Made by a program: the position numbers and the translations under genes. A stretch of DNA of 64,000 nucleotides from Mycteria americana (taxonomy: Eukaryota; Chordata; Aves; Ciconiiformes; Ciconiidae). This document shows, in pieces, positions 1 through 13,900 of the stretch; position 1 is the stretch's first letter, and every line of letters begins with the position of its first letter. A model generated the notes under the pieces. That model was not told where the DNA came from, ran no database searches, and saw only the letters and a program-made list of their open reading frames with translations. The stretch is taken from contig NC_134373.1 of assembly GCF_035582795.1 (NCBI RefSeq), positions 14,282,001-14,346,000 of the forward strand, given 5' to 3'.

Positions 1-1850
1 CGTTTTTTAGTGCAGCACAAGAACTGGACCACCAAGGTATACAATAAAGATACTGAAGAATCAGTTCTGAGCAATGAGCACTGCTGTTTCAGTGAGACGC
101 TGCTAGAGTTCTTTCCATCAGAGAGTCACACAGTCACTGACAGGTTCTCATTAAGGCCTATCTGGAACAGTAAATCACTCAACATCACACTAGCCTTTCA
201 TCACGGTTAAGGTTCAGCACTTGTAGCTTAACAGGAAGTGCTAAGACCTGCATTGTGATCTGTAGTCATGGGACTAAGATGCATTAATTGCTATCTTTCC
301 ACAATGAAAGGTGTTATAGTGCTATTTCTACTTCACCCTGTAAAGAACAGGCTTCAATCGTTCACCTACAACAACATCATCCTTTGCTTTCACCTACATC
401 ACCAACTGCTTAGATAGTGAAAGATACCCAAGTCCAAAGATATGTCTTGGTCTTTTACTCATTCCTCCCACATAATCTCAAATCAGCCCAAAGATGTTGA
501 ATCAGTCCCTTCCTTAAAAGTTTTCTGCTATTTCACACTCCTATAATGATCCACAGACTAAGTAATTTGCACTTTCAAATTTGAATATAGATTGTTTTTA
601 ATGTTCTATTCCCTAAACTAAGTCCAAGTCCTAATGAAACCTCAGATAAACTAGTGGGTGCAGGAAGCTGTTGTACAGGTCTAAGGGCAGGATCAATCTT
701 TGTTACTAGGGTCTCCCCACACGTTCTTCCCATCCTTTGCTTGTAGCCTTCAAGTGGACTAAAGGTGTTCCTATAATAACAGAGCCATCTAGTGGTAAAA
801 TCCACTTCAAAAACTAACTATTTCTATTTTTATAAATACTGCAGTTAGCTAGATTGCCCAGGGTTAGCTATCATCTTGTTCTGTCAAAATTGCTTGCATG
901 TCTTTGGAAAACCAAAAACCTCAAACTACTTTCAGAGTTTCTATCTGGCCTTTTAATTACTTATTTCCTTATTAAAGAGAGTCCTTCAAGATGACTTTGC
1001 TTAACTGCCACATTGTCTTTTGGTGACAGTTCTCTTCTGTTCTCCTTTCAGACTGTTTTTCAGAAAGAAGCCACAATGAAGACTGAAGTCTAGTATGCAA
1101 CAAAGTGCTGTTTAAGAGATTGTCTAATGCAGCAATTATATAGGTTGTATTTTTTTCTTTCCCTTCATATACATATATGTATATGCATGCATATATATGT
1201 GTGTGTATAAATAATCGGTATCATCATCAATTTTTTGTATCAGTCTTGCTTTCTGAAATCAAACAACAAACTGTAATGAGATTATTTTCTTACTATTGTT
1301 CTTAAGTTCCAAGTACCTCCATGTCACCTGGGGAAAAAAGTTGTAGCCTCTTTGTTTAATAAAAAAAAGTTTGATAGAAAGGTGGCAATGAGTGAAGGAC
1401 ATAATAATGAGAAAGTTCATATCCTGGAGTTCCTACAGTATTGATCCTCAACCCCTTAGGGGGTGTAACTTGCACTGTTCTGGTTAATATGAATTCAAAA
1501 CTCCCACTTTCCCCTCCACACAACTGAAATAAAATATGTCTTTGTGTCTGATCTTATTATACCCCACTGTTTACGGTGTCCCACTGTTCTGCCTTTCTCA
1601 AGCTTCTTCAGCAAGTTATATATTATGAAACAAATAATGTTTGATTGGACAAGTAATTAAGCATCACATTCATATACAGACTACTTAGAAATCTTCTCTA
1701 ATGAACTTACTTGTACAGTGTCTTCATTATTAACAAGGTTTCACAAGATACTGTAACTATTTAAATGTCAGTTCAGCCCAGTTCACTCATTTGGGGTGGG
1801 GGGAGGAAGTCTTCCAAAACCTCAAGTTTCAGTAATCAGGCATCTCTTAC
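1..1850 (-). other. CCNYL1 intron 7 (partial)
   Basis: AT-rich intron between coding exon 7 and exons off the left edge. Apart from the alternating tract at 1165-1215 I see no exon, RNA gene or clear transposon. The two short open frames here do not resemble any family I know. Confidence 0.75.
1165..1215. repeat. Alternating TA/TG/CA purine-pyrimidine tract
   Basis: AT-rich alternating tract. It contains the 16-bp perfect palindrome TATATGCATGCATATA at 1180-1195 and ends in GTGTGTGTATA. Confidence 0.85.
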
Positions 1851-1970
1851 CAGTGTCACTATTGCACATTCAGCTGTCAGCTGTGCAGCACTGAACAGTG
1901 TCCGAACAAACCGGTAGATGTGCTTGTGATCAGGGTCATGCTTGTAGTAGTCATCTGGAACTTCTTCCCG
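1851..1970 (-). CDS. CCNYL1: CCNYL1 coding exon 7
   Basis: 120 nt, 40 whole codons. Acceptor TTTCAG|CGGGAA, donor ACACTG|GTAAGA. It encodes [20 protein letters not shown] followed by [20 protein letters not shown], the start of the cyclin box. The next exon, expected to begin VYLERLL, was not found in 1-1850. Confidence 0.95.
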
Positions 1971-4900
1971 CTGAAAGAAAGTTCTCTGAATTACTGAAAA
2001 TCTGTCTGTCTTAATACTGACTTTAAAGAACAGCCACACATGGTTGTTTCTTCTCACCGAGTAGAAGTGTATACAACCCTTCCCTGTCACAGAGACAGAA
2101 CAAAAGCATGTACTGAAAGCAGCAAGCAGCCTTGCAATATTATGAATATTCCAAACAAAACACAATAGCTTTAGCTGGTATCTTTGTTTTGAACACTTTT
2201 TTTGATCTGTAAGGCTAACAGGAAAGAGCATGAACTACCATCATTATTACAGGTGCTAACTATTGTCCATGGAACATTTTACAGACTAAAAGAGATTAAA
2301 AAAAAAAAAAAAAAAAAAAGGTTTCTCCCTGCAAGAAAATCACAGATATATACACGCCAGGGAAGCACTGGCTCTTCAAAAGGAAAAATTAAAGAGACTT
2401 CACAAGATTCCCCTTCCAGCTGAGGAAGAGCTGAAGAACACATGTCAATAGTTCTGTCACAGGTACAACTGGAAGGTAACTTATGCTGTCTTCATAGGAC
2501 TCATTCTTGAGAGATTCCAGAAAGACAACAAAGCTAACGAACAGCTAGATTTAACTTTGACATGATGCTAAACTGTTTCTAAATACAAGGGAGAAGAAAA
2601 GCTTAGAAATAAACAGGCTGTAAAAGCAATCCTAAAATGAGTGTTTGAGAATCCTGACCCTGTCCCCCCAGACATTCTGATATTCAGCACTCTTCCTGGA
2701 GGGATGACACTTCCAAGAGCTCCAGCTTTACCCACTGGTTCTGCAAGACTGATACTGAATAGATTTCTATCTACAGTCCAAGTTAGACCTATAGTACGGT
2801 AAAGATACCAGACGAGAACAGCATAGCTGCTTGACATTAAACAAGCATTCATAAGGTAAGCAAAGCAGCAAGCATTTTCATGTGGTTTTGTAGTTTAAAA
2901 TAGCCAGGTAACAGTGTCAAGTAAAATGAAGAGGTAAGTTAACTTTGTGTTCTCCACACAGCCTTCTAATACACCACTAACCAACGGAGGTTCCCTCTTC
3001 AAGGCAGGCATGCAACATTAGGAATAACATGAGCAGGATCCCCCTTGCTAATTCCTGCACTATGAGCAGTACAAAAGCACATCTGGAAGTACATTTTTGC
3101 TGACTGGAACTGAGGAGGAAAGGACTGAGACTGGTATTTGTGACTAAGCCCTGTGATGCTGGTAACTTTAAGTTTGTTAATTACTTCTGCTATTAGGGTC
3201 AACAGAGCCTGGATTTGGACTCTTTGTGACTGAATCTTAAGAGGACAAGGTGTTCAGAGATTTATTCCAGCTAATTAACATTTTTAAAGGAACTGTAGGT
3301 ACCCAGCCAAAACCCCATTGCTATAGAAACTAACAAGCCATTTGTATCTTTCCCCTCAGAAGTATGACATACCGCCATGACTATATTTCTGTCTGTATAC
3401 TGCAGTAAGATAGAAGAGACCTTTAAGTGTTCCCCGAAAGGACACAATAATTTTCCTCTATTCATATTCATTAAATAGGAGGTAGGCTATATGAAGGGAC
3501 CAAAAGATGTCAGGTTGCTAAATACAGAGAATAAATTGTCTAAATAAGTGGAGTTCCTCTTACATAAATAATTTTCCATGTGAAGCAACAGATTCAGGCA
3601 GGTAAAATGGTTTTGGACCAGACTTTTCTCTTGAAGTGCCACAGTCCATACAACAAATCTTCTATATACCTCTTCTCCTGAAGTTCATTATTGTTATTGA
3701 GTAAAGAGTTGTATTTATTCAAGTGTACAATTCCTAGCACAATGGGTGATGTTTAGGGATGAAACCCTAACAAACTTAAAATATTTAATTGTTTATTAAA
3801 AACTGTTTATTAACAAGCCAAATCTATGAGACAGATTAAGCTGCATTCACTCAGGTAAGTGCCAGAGCAAACTGAATTTTTAAAGCCACTAGAGCTTTGC
3901 TAAATTCATTTCCAATGAAAACAAAGGAAGTGGTTCTGTAGGACAGTCATTAAGCTAGTAGTGCTCAAACTGGACATAAAAAGCACACGCTCCACTCTTG
4001 ACCTTGCCTGTACTATGAGGTTTTGCATCTTAAAGATTGTCTAAAGAGGTGTACCAGGACCAGTCACATTAAAATCACATGCTGAATGCTCCTAGCTGTT
4101 ACTGCAAGCAGCATTTAACACTTTGGCTTTAAAATTTTGCCTTTCAGGTTTTTTAAAGACCAAACTCACTGTCTCCTACTTTGTATGATGCTTCACATAT
4201 TATGTTCTCCTGTTTGCAGTCATATAAAAGGTTAGGCACATGTTGTGGTTTAACCCGGCAGGCAGCTAAACACCACACAGCTGTTCACTCATTCCCCCCC
4301 ATAGTGGGATGGGGGAGATGAGTGGAAAAAAAAAGTAAAATTTGTGGGCTGAGGTAAAGACAGTTTAATAGGACAGAAAAGGAAGGGAAAATAATAATAA
4401 TGATAAAAGAATGTACAAAACGAGTGATGCACAATGCAATTGCTCACCACCCACCGACTGATGCCCAGCCAGTCCCCGAGCAGCGATCGCCGCCCCCCGG
4501 CCAGCTCCCCCAGTTTCTATGCTGAGCATGGCGCCATATGGTATGGAATAGCCCTCTGGCCAGTTGGGGTCAGCTGTCCTGGCTGTGCCCCCTCCCAGCT
4601 TCTCGCTGGCAGGGCATGAGAAGCTGGAAAGTCCTTGACTAGTGGAAGCACTACGTAGCAACGACTAAAACATCAGGGTGTTATCAACATTATTCTCATA
4701 CTAAATCCAAAACACAGCACTACACCAGCTACTAGGAAGAAAATTAACTCTACCCCAGCCGAAACCAGGACAGTACATATCTACTAACCACGTCTTCCTA
4801 AGTAAATAGGAAAGACTTTTAATTAAAGTAGCGCTAAAGAGGGGAAGAAAGGAGTTGGACAAGAAAGTTCGGATACAAAATATGCAAGAATCAGCATGTA

Positions 4901-7900
4901 CTTGCTTTCTATTTATATTCAAAGCATAGAAAACCAAACATACTTTGCAATATTTAGAAAGACTGGGTTCTGTTCATGATCTAGCTGATATCAGAAGTGC
5001 AGAGGACACTGTCTGCACTGTATTTTATATATAAAGATACAATTTAAGATCAATTTGCTTGTGACCTGGTGCTAAGACATTTTTATGACTTATACAATAC
5101 AAATCAAGATGTTTAAAAATACGTATATTGATACACATTCAGAGGATCAAAAAGTTACACTTACTGTGAGAGGATGAGATTTTTCATCAAAAATATCCAA
5201 TGATCTGTCAGAATCTCTACAAAGTAAAAATCTCTGTTTTAGCAACAAGAGTTAATTGGTAATGCTATGCTCCACTAAAAAATTATTATTCATTAAAGAG
5301 GATAAAGGGACATATTTTATAGTTCAGCTTTTCCTAGAATATGGTATGAAGTTATATTGTATTTTTGCAAAGCATTTAATGATGAGATCTTACAACTGAA
5401 TATTTAAGAAGCTAAACAATGAATAGCTGTCCATGTTCTCATATTATGCTTAGTACAGTTCTTAAAACGTGAAACAGTCTCATTAATAGCATTTAGTTCA
5501 AAAAGGCAGCTGTAATTTTGAAGCATATGCTGTAACTATCTATAATGGCAAGGGTTATTTGTACATGGGACAGAGTGTTCTTTCATCCATCAAAACTAAC
5601 CTGTACCTCTGTATTCAGGAAAAGCTAAACAAAGTTCAAAGGCTGATTTGTGGTGAGTTAAGGGTATACTCCTCACTCCCTCTGTTTTGACTTTTTATGC
5701 TTCATTCTCAATGAATCATGTGCCATTGGATGGGCGTATTACTGACCTGTCCATATCAGCTCAAGAGGGGGTACAAAGAGGAAGCAGATACAGCATGAAG
5801 TGGAAGATTTTTCAACTCCTTTAAGTTATACTAGCTGTGATTGAAGTGACCCAAGACCATATCCCTGGCTCAAAAAAGCACTGTTATATTTCAGCCAAAA
5901 AAAAAGTTAACTCACCTGTTCTTTATATGGTAGAATATTGCTAATGTTACACTAAAAAAAGAGAAAGAAAAAAAAGAAAAGACTTAACAAAGCACATTCT
6001 GTGCACACTATTGCACTGCAAAAGCTGTTGTTCAGGCCAAAATGTTCAGAATCCATTATGTATTGGCTTCCTCCCACATTCTTGAGTCTGTGTCTCATTT
6101 CTGATGTTTACCTACCTGAACAGAAACTGGCCAAATCAAATTTGCTAGCCAAACTACTTTTATATTCATTGTACAGATATTTGTGCCACAAAATAAATAT
6201 CATACCGCATTTTAAAGACACACCTTCAATCCCTGATTAGGTGACATTTATTGAAGATGTGGACTATTCACAACTAAAATACAGTAAAAGTTCTACTTGA
6301 TGTTACATATACTGTTGTAGAGATTCTGCTGATGTTTTGACTCTGTATGTCTGGCTGTCTAATTTAGGACCTGTCTGAAAAAGAGAATAATAAAGATAAT
6401 ATGCCAGCATAATCCAAGAAGAGGACAAGAAGAGATCTCAGTCTCTGCTGAGTCAAGTAAGACAATGGATTTCATATTGACACTCATCTACTGTGGCCAA
6501 ATTTCAGATACTTTACTGGCAGTCGCAACAGGAACACTGACATCACAGGAATCCATCATGGGTAAGCTCTGATCTGTTACCAGCTGTACACCACTTCAAA
6601 ATGGCACAAGCACCATCTTTTAGCTTTTCTCATCTAGAAAAGGAGGAGTGACATCCTAGACACCTCTGTTTGAAACCAAATTTGAAAGCGACAAGTCAAC
6701 TTGGACATTTCCAAACTCTACTAAGTGTTAAAACAGTAAAGCCTTCTGGGCCTGAAGCTACTTTGCCTTACTTTCCCTTCAAGCACAGTAAAACTCTATT
6801 CTCAGTTCTCGGCTGGTATCATCTATGCACAAAGAACTGTCCCTGTGGTACCCAGAATAATAGGTCAAACAGCCATTTCCACTGGAGAACCAAGAAGACT
6901 AGTTACTGAACTCACCTACCTAAAATAACAAATATACGAAGAAAAAGTAGAAAGGCTAGAACTAAAACCAAAGCCAGCAACATACTGTTATCCACAACTA
7001 GAGGGCAGACTAATACCACTGGCAAGCAGCAAACACAGTCCTACAAACTTCTCCTGCAACACCATACAAAATCCATTTCAATTTTTCCCAGATTGAGAAT
7101 TTCTGGATTTGGCTTTCAGTGTGACTTTGAGACTTTGAGCTCCCCACCCCAACACACACTTTTAAACCCAAAATGCTGACACACTTCTGCACTGCCTCAG
7201 ATTCTCAAGTGCACAATGATAACTACTTTGAAATACAACAGTACATTAGCTCTGTAACTGGAAAAAAAAAGCTCGCTTCAGCAGTCATAATTAACCAGAC
7301 CTCTACACCCCTTCCGTGACCAACTTGAATAAGCTCCTGAATAAGTGCTGTGCTCCTCTCATTCAAGTGTGTGACTGGCTTTGGAACAGACAAGACCACC
7401 ACAAAATCCCCAATAAACCTTGCAATGCAACTCAGCCCCTTGTTGATGACAAATGGTTCTTACCACTTTATTGTGCTTCTAAGGTTAGGCTGACTGACAG
7501 TGCTGTCATCTATAAATATTGTTGAGCAAGAGCTGTATTTTTTCGTAAGCTGCCCAGGAGAAACCTTAGGGGAAAGAAAAAAAAAAAAAAAAAACAGAAA
7601 TACATTCAAGAAGAGGGATTCTGTGAGCTCTGGTTTACCACACTGAATACTGGCTTTACACGTCAAGTAGCTACTGCAGAGGACGTTTTTGTAGATGATT
7701 GGTCCTGCTGTGCAAGCTACCCTATAGCCATCAAGTTCCTGAGGATACCCTTTGTGTAAAGACAGGTTTATAAATCATCCCTTGTAATATACAACGTGAT
7801 GTTTTTACATAAATAATTTTTACATGAAATAGCTGCAGCTAAAGCAGCAAGTCCCCAGATTTCCTCAGTTCTCCTCCACTCCATTCTTGCAGTTCAGGTG

Positions 7901-10900
7901 TCAGTCTTCCCTCTCTATGATGTGCTTTATTAGATTTCCCTGTGACTCCATAATCATCTTCTCCCTTATTTTATATCCTATATCTTTACATTTTCTGGTT
8001 ATCCAGTATCGCTCCATGTAAAGACAGTTTTGCATTTGGGGTTTTGTCTTGTTATATTTTAGAACAAAAGAAACCTCTTCCTGACATTGCTGACTTCACT
8101 CATGTCTTGTTTAGCATCTGGAATCCGGAAGTAAAGTGCTACTATTATCCTTACTTTTACTATTCAGAGCGAGCAATATGTTCCATCATCTATCCTAACC
8201 CTTTAGATTTTATATACTGTAAGAAATCTTCCTATAAAACACTAAGTCAGGCTTCCCTCAGCATTTTTAGAGAATGCCTTGCACTAGAGCTCAGACAACA
8301 TAACTGAGGGAAGAGTTTTAATCAAGCAATTCAAGATTCATTAGTTTTTGCCAGAATCTTTTTAAATGCCTTGTCTGAAAACTTGAAAGTCTTCCATATG
8401 AAAATGTTGGCACCCTTCACAACTTGATGGCTGCCTGGGAACATCTCCCATTCCAGCTGAAGTTTGCCAGCAAAAACAATCCAATCACACTTCATCTTGG
8501 TGCTGGCAGACTAAAGCTGGAACTGTAATTGAAAAAGAAAGAAAAGAAAAAAAAAAAAACAACAAATGACCCCCCCATAATCACACTAAATACAACAGAC
8601 TTGAAATATCATTATCTTACCAGTAACTTATCAGTGGAAACTTCTGCTAGATGGTATTTTTTAAGCTTTGTATTAATAACTTCCATTCTTAGCTTCACTA
8701 GTCAATAATTTTTTATACACTTATCAATGTCATCGCATCCTTTTTGTACATTTTTTTTGGTAAGTGAAGTGTCAAAACCAACTAATATTTGCAGAAGAAG
8801 CTTAGAGCATATTTTCAGATTTTAAAACTAATGGATTATCATTTGTTTATCATGCTGATTATGTTTGTTCATGATTCTCTTTTCATGCTGGATGCATTCC
8901 TTACAATAAGTCCTGTGGTGATGCTCAAACAGCAAGTCACTTAAGACTTGTCATCTCAGCTGAGAAATTAATCCGGTTTTATTTCTGTTTAAAAGAACAA
9001 TGTAGGCAGTTTGACTTATATTTTCTCCTTTACTGTTCTGAAATGCTCAAGACTGATATGACAAAAAAATCCGTTCTTATTAACATCAGCCATTCTATGC
9101 TCTGTGATACTGTGTCTGTTTATTTTTTAAAGACAGGAAAAGATTATATTTTATCTTGTGTTTTATCTGATCAGTTTTATCTTGCGAAGGAGGATTTGGA
9201 ACATATGTAAGACTATACACCTAGACCTACTACAGTTGTTTCTTGAATTTGTCTTTGTCTCAATATGCTAATATTATCTATAGAGCACACTAAGAATTTG
9301 TTTTACTTACATGATTGATGTGGTTACTCTTCCTCTTCTCTCGCACTAGAAAGAGGGAGAAAGAATGTGAACTGAAAGGTTTCTAAAACACAATCCCAAT
9401 TTACATTCAATAAAGTAATTCTATTAACCCAGTCTTCTGAAGTACATGAGTATTAAAAGTTTCGAGTTTGACTTTAGGTGTCTGGAAAAGTAGTTTGAGG
9501 AAAAAATACTAAGTTCTATCAAGCTAATAAACTACATACTACTTTCAACTATCTCCACATGTACATTTAGGAACTACTTCCACCCATTGCACTAAGGGAA
9601 AAATGTCTCAGCTTTGAAAAGATGCTGTGCATCATGAAGAACTGGATGATTTCAGATAGTTCAAATCGACAATGTCCAACATCCAACAGCAACCACTCAG
9701 CAAACAGAAGTAAAAACATCACACACTGAACCTGCCAAAGACATACAAGGAGGAAGGTGCCCAGCATTATATATGTGTTCTCTCTCCTCCTATTAGACAG
9801 CAGAAGGTTAAAAGGTATTTCACTATATAGAAGATGCTGGCACAAGCTATGCCTATTTATCATATAACTGCAATGATATTATTTCATCATTTTAAACTGT
9901 GTCAGCCTTTCAAAAAAGATTGTAAGGTTTAAGTTCCAGCTACAACAGCAGCAGTAAAACAGCGCTGTTAAAGGAGAGCTGAGAGTTGCATACATGCAGA
10001 AAGCTATACAAATGTGACCAGCTAGACAGGTGACTTCTCCAAAGTTGTGACCTCAGATCATTACCACTTATTAGCAGGACACATTCTCTTACATATTTAG
10101 AAAAATTAACAATTGGAAGAGAGTATCCAAATTTTTTTTGTATTTTTGCATAAATCAAAACTCATAATCCTGATAACATCTCAGTGAGAGAGAACTTACA
10201 GATATTAATTCTACTAGTTCTACAAAAGCTTAAGTGAAAGTGAAATCAGAAAATAAATTCTTCTGCCCGACTTGTCCATAAAAATACCCTGTAAAAATCA
10301 ATTCATCCAATACAAACTTCAGAGAATAGTTTAATAGTTATCTCACCTAGCAGACCATTTTTCTACATGAACACAAGTGTATACATTTCAATGCATTACA
10401 TTTGAAGAATACCGAATCATGTTTAAAAGCAATACTACCCCCAACATGGATGTTCATGTAGTTTGAACGTTATTTGCAGCAAGGCTGAAAGGCTGCACAG
10501 TGAAGCTGCATTGCAATGTTCAAGAACTACGTCAACTTGCTAATTGCAACTTAAGCAGCGCTCATCTAAGAGGTGTTTGAAATGTGCAGGTCAGATCCTC
10601 TGCCTGTTTGAAGACTGACCTTCGAGGCCCTGAGAAAGAGGCCTACATTTCCTTGGTATTGTCTCTTCTGGAGAATCATGCTAGTGCTTGTTTCCACCGC
10701 TCACCGATTACCTGAGCATTGCGAAGTTGATACAACTGACAATTTTACTACTTGCCATAAGACTCTGAGTAGCAGGACTGCAACCGACAGACCTGTCAAA
10801 ATAATTCTACTTTTCTGTGGCAAAGCTGTGCCAAGGTAGAAGACACACTGCAGCTTTCCATCAACACATCCAACTGCAAGTGCAACACCACCTTAGAAAA

Positions 10901-13900
10901 AGCAGTGCTTCAAACAAGAACCAACTATAAAAACAGAAGCATTTTTACAAGAATATCTTAAACTCCTTTTTAGTTGCAAATTCAAAATTTACTATTCTCA
11001 GAATTATTTTTTATTTGTGCAGTATTGAAATGCCCCCACTTTTTAACAGCATTTTGGAATGCACAAGCTATAGTAACTGTTCAAAACTGACTTCATTAAG
11101 GGATCAAACAAGGGATCTGCAAAACAAGGGACAAACAAGGGATCTGCAAAGAAACTGAAAATCCCAACACATCTATGTAATTAAAACCAAGATTCAAGAA
11201 TAATTATGCTACTGAAACTATTCAAACAGTTTAAAACATAGTCAAAAGCAACTGCTATAGACTGATGGCTTAGGCTTATTATTCCTTACAGAAAACTGTC
11301 CTTTATTTTTTTTTATTAATTTAAAGCAATTTTTAAAACAGTCTTTGGTCATAAAAAACCCACCACTGCTTGAAGCTTGAATTACACTAGTGAAAAAATC
11401 CTTGCTTTTTCAGACTACTAGGATCCAGACTCTGAAATCTTCTGATATTTAAGTGTTTAGAAGAACAAGTGATTTTAAGTGTCAAGTAAAACAGCCTATT
11501 GAACACATATCTGTGTAAACATGCAAATTATTAATCCCTATGCTTTGAAAGAATTAAAGCAATTTAAGTGTTCTTAAGCTGTATAATTAAAATAGGCAGT
11601 TATTTTACCAGTTTTTCTCCCGCCTTTTTTTAAATTGGAAAAAACTTAGCTTACCATCTGTTTGAGACTTGCTCAGGAAAATTGTGCTTGCTCTGGGATG
11701 ATCAGATGGATTAGATTCCAAGGCTAAATCTGAAACAGAAAGGACAAAAAAAGGAGAGACCTTTAACAGAAGATGATGATTACTGCAACAATTCCCACCC
11801 AGCCTTAAAATGCTCAAGCACAGTGATGGAGACAAGACACATAGAATAGGCTGTCTCTCTAAAGCAAAACCTTACTTTTGCGAAGATAAATAAAAATCTG
11901 ACATTTTCCCCTCTGAAGAAAAGTCTGTGGACTTATTCGTACTGCCATGAAGCTCTGAAGTAGCTTAGGGTTTCCATCAAAACAAAATCTGGAAAGGGAG
12001 ATCTCAGAAAACAACATACATCTTCAAAAGTCAGTATGCGCCCCTACATGTTAGGGTAGCTGGATGTGGAGCCCGTGCTCAGTAGAGGGCAGAAAGCTAA
12101 AACTTTACCACGAGAATAATTTAAACAAACAAACAAAACAAAAAACCAAAAAGCCCAAACCCCAAAAAACAAAACAAAACAAAAGGACACTGCTGATCTT
12201 TCACTCTTATGCTTTAAGTACCAAATACGGCAGGAAACAATCTCTGTGGTCTTATAAAAGAACCTAATAAGTAACTTTTACAGTGCTGTTAAATATCAAA
12301 ACATGGATCTTACACTATTCTGTTCTTTTGGAATTTCAAGTAAAACCCTGTACAGCTAATATATAATTATTGAAGAACAAAATGATTGTTTTAATCCTTT
12401 GCCACAATGAACCAGTGATGACATTAGATGAGGATATATTACTCCCTTAGATTAAGATGGGAGTGATCACTAAAAAGTTTGTTGATGAAACTGTAAACAT
12501 CATGATGAAATTTTGAGCTGCATTAGCTTTGACAGAAGAAACAGCTGTTCTGAGGAAGTTGCACTACAGACACACTGACTTATATGAACATACGAACAGA
12601 ATAATCTAGGACTGTGACCCTGTACATCCTGGAAAGAGCAAATTTGCATCCATTTACATTTGTCATTCTGATCTTCCTGTATGCTACTTATGCCATGCTA
12701 ACCATAAAAGCATGCAAGCTCGTCACAAACCTGCACATTAGTGTTTCAAGGTGGTATGCCAATGCAGTTGTCACACCCTTAAAAAACAAAGTCATCTAAG
12801 AACCACCATCAACTTTTAATGAAAAAAAAAAAAAATCTTAAGAACTTTTTATGCACTCAACCAACAGAACTCTGGTTAAATACTAGCCAAAGTATGCACA
12901 AACTGTCTTGGTGCTGGAAGTCTTCACTATGTGAATGTTTTGTGCTAGTGCACCTAACCCATAGCACAGCCGCAGCCCTCATGCGTCAGCGAGTGAACGT
13001 AATTGCAAAAGTACGTGTGTCCCCAAGACTTCTCATTCCAGATTCCCACTGGTACACAACATTGGCATCCAGACCTGGATGTTTTCCAAGTACTTGGCTT
13101 ACAACACCACTGATCTTAGTCGAACAGTATTGCTCTGACACTGGTCCAGGATGCAGACCACTGTAATTTTGAACCTCTGCTGTGTAAGTAAGGTAGCCAG
13201 CATCTATTTAGGAATACAAAGATTGTTCAATCAGGAATTCCCCCCCCCCCCCCCAAAAAAAAAAGGCCAGAGTCAGCTATGAAAGCAAACCATCTCGAGC
13301 AGTTTTTAAAAACTAACTTACAAAAACAGTATTTCTATTTTCACCTTACTGTGCTTATTCATGGCACACAGTGAACAGATACCTGAATTTAATCATGTAG
13401 TTAAAATGTAAGAAGTCCTGGTTTAGAAGCCCTGGAACAGAAGTTGCCTTACAGCTCATACCTGAAGTACCACTAATATACCTTTGATTCTCTGAAAAAA
13501 ACCCCCAGCACAATAGTATGCCATACTGGCACATTTTAACTACCGTTTGTAACATCTCAACAAAATAGTATAACTGTTGTTTAAAATTTGTCCACAATGT
13601 TGACAAGTTTCTAACACTAATTTAGCAAAATCACTTTTAAGAGACAGTATAGAGACCAACTCTAGTTTCTAATGCTAGCACTCTATTAAAAAAAAAAAAA
13701 ACCACAACAACAAACTTTGACACAGACCAAGAAATTCACTAATAATGGCAAATATTAAACAACTTTTTAGATTTGAGAAAGGAACAATTCAGAAATTGAA
13801 GTATTTTGCTAGTCTACCAAATAAGTATCACCAACAGGCAGAACAAGACTGCAATATGCAGATTTAACACACAGATTATTATTAGCAAGTTATGATGCAA

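Larger units (their letters stand above)
1971..5164 (-). other. CCNYL1 intron 6
   Basis: Holds the poly(A) tract at 2298-2319 and the solo LTR at 4241-4772. The remainder is unremarkable AT-rich intron. Confidence 0.85.

Noticed and set aside
2298-2319. Poly(A) tract as a sign of a processed pseudogene
   Set aside because: The sequence before it shows no resemblance to a known mRNA and no target duplication was seen.
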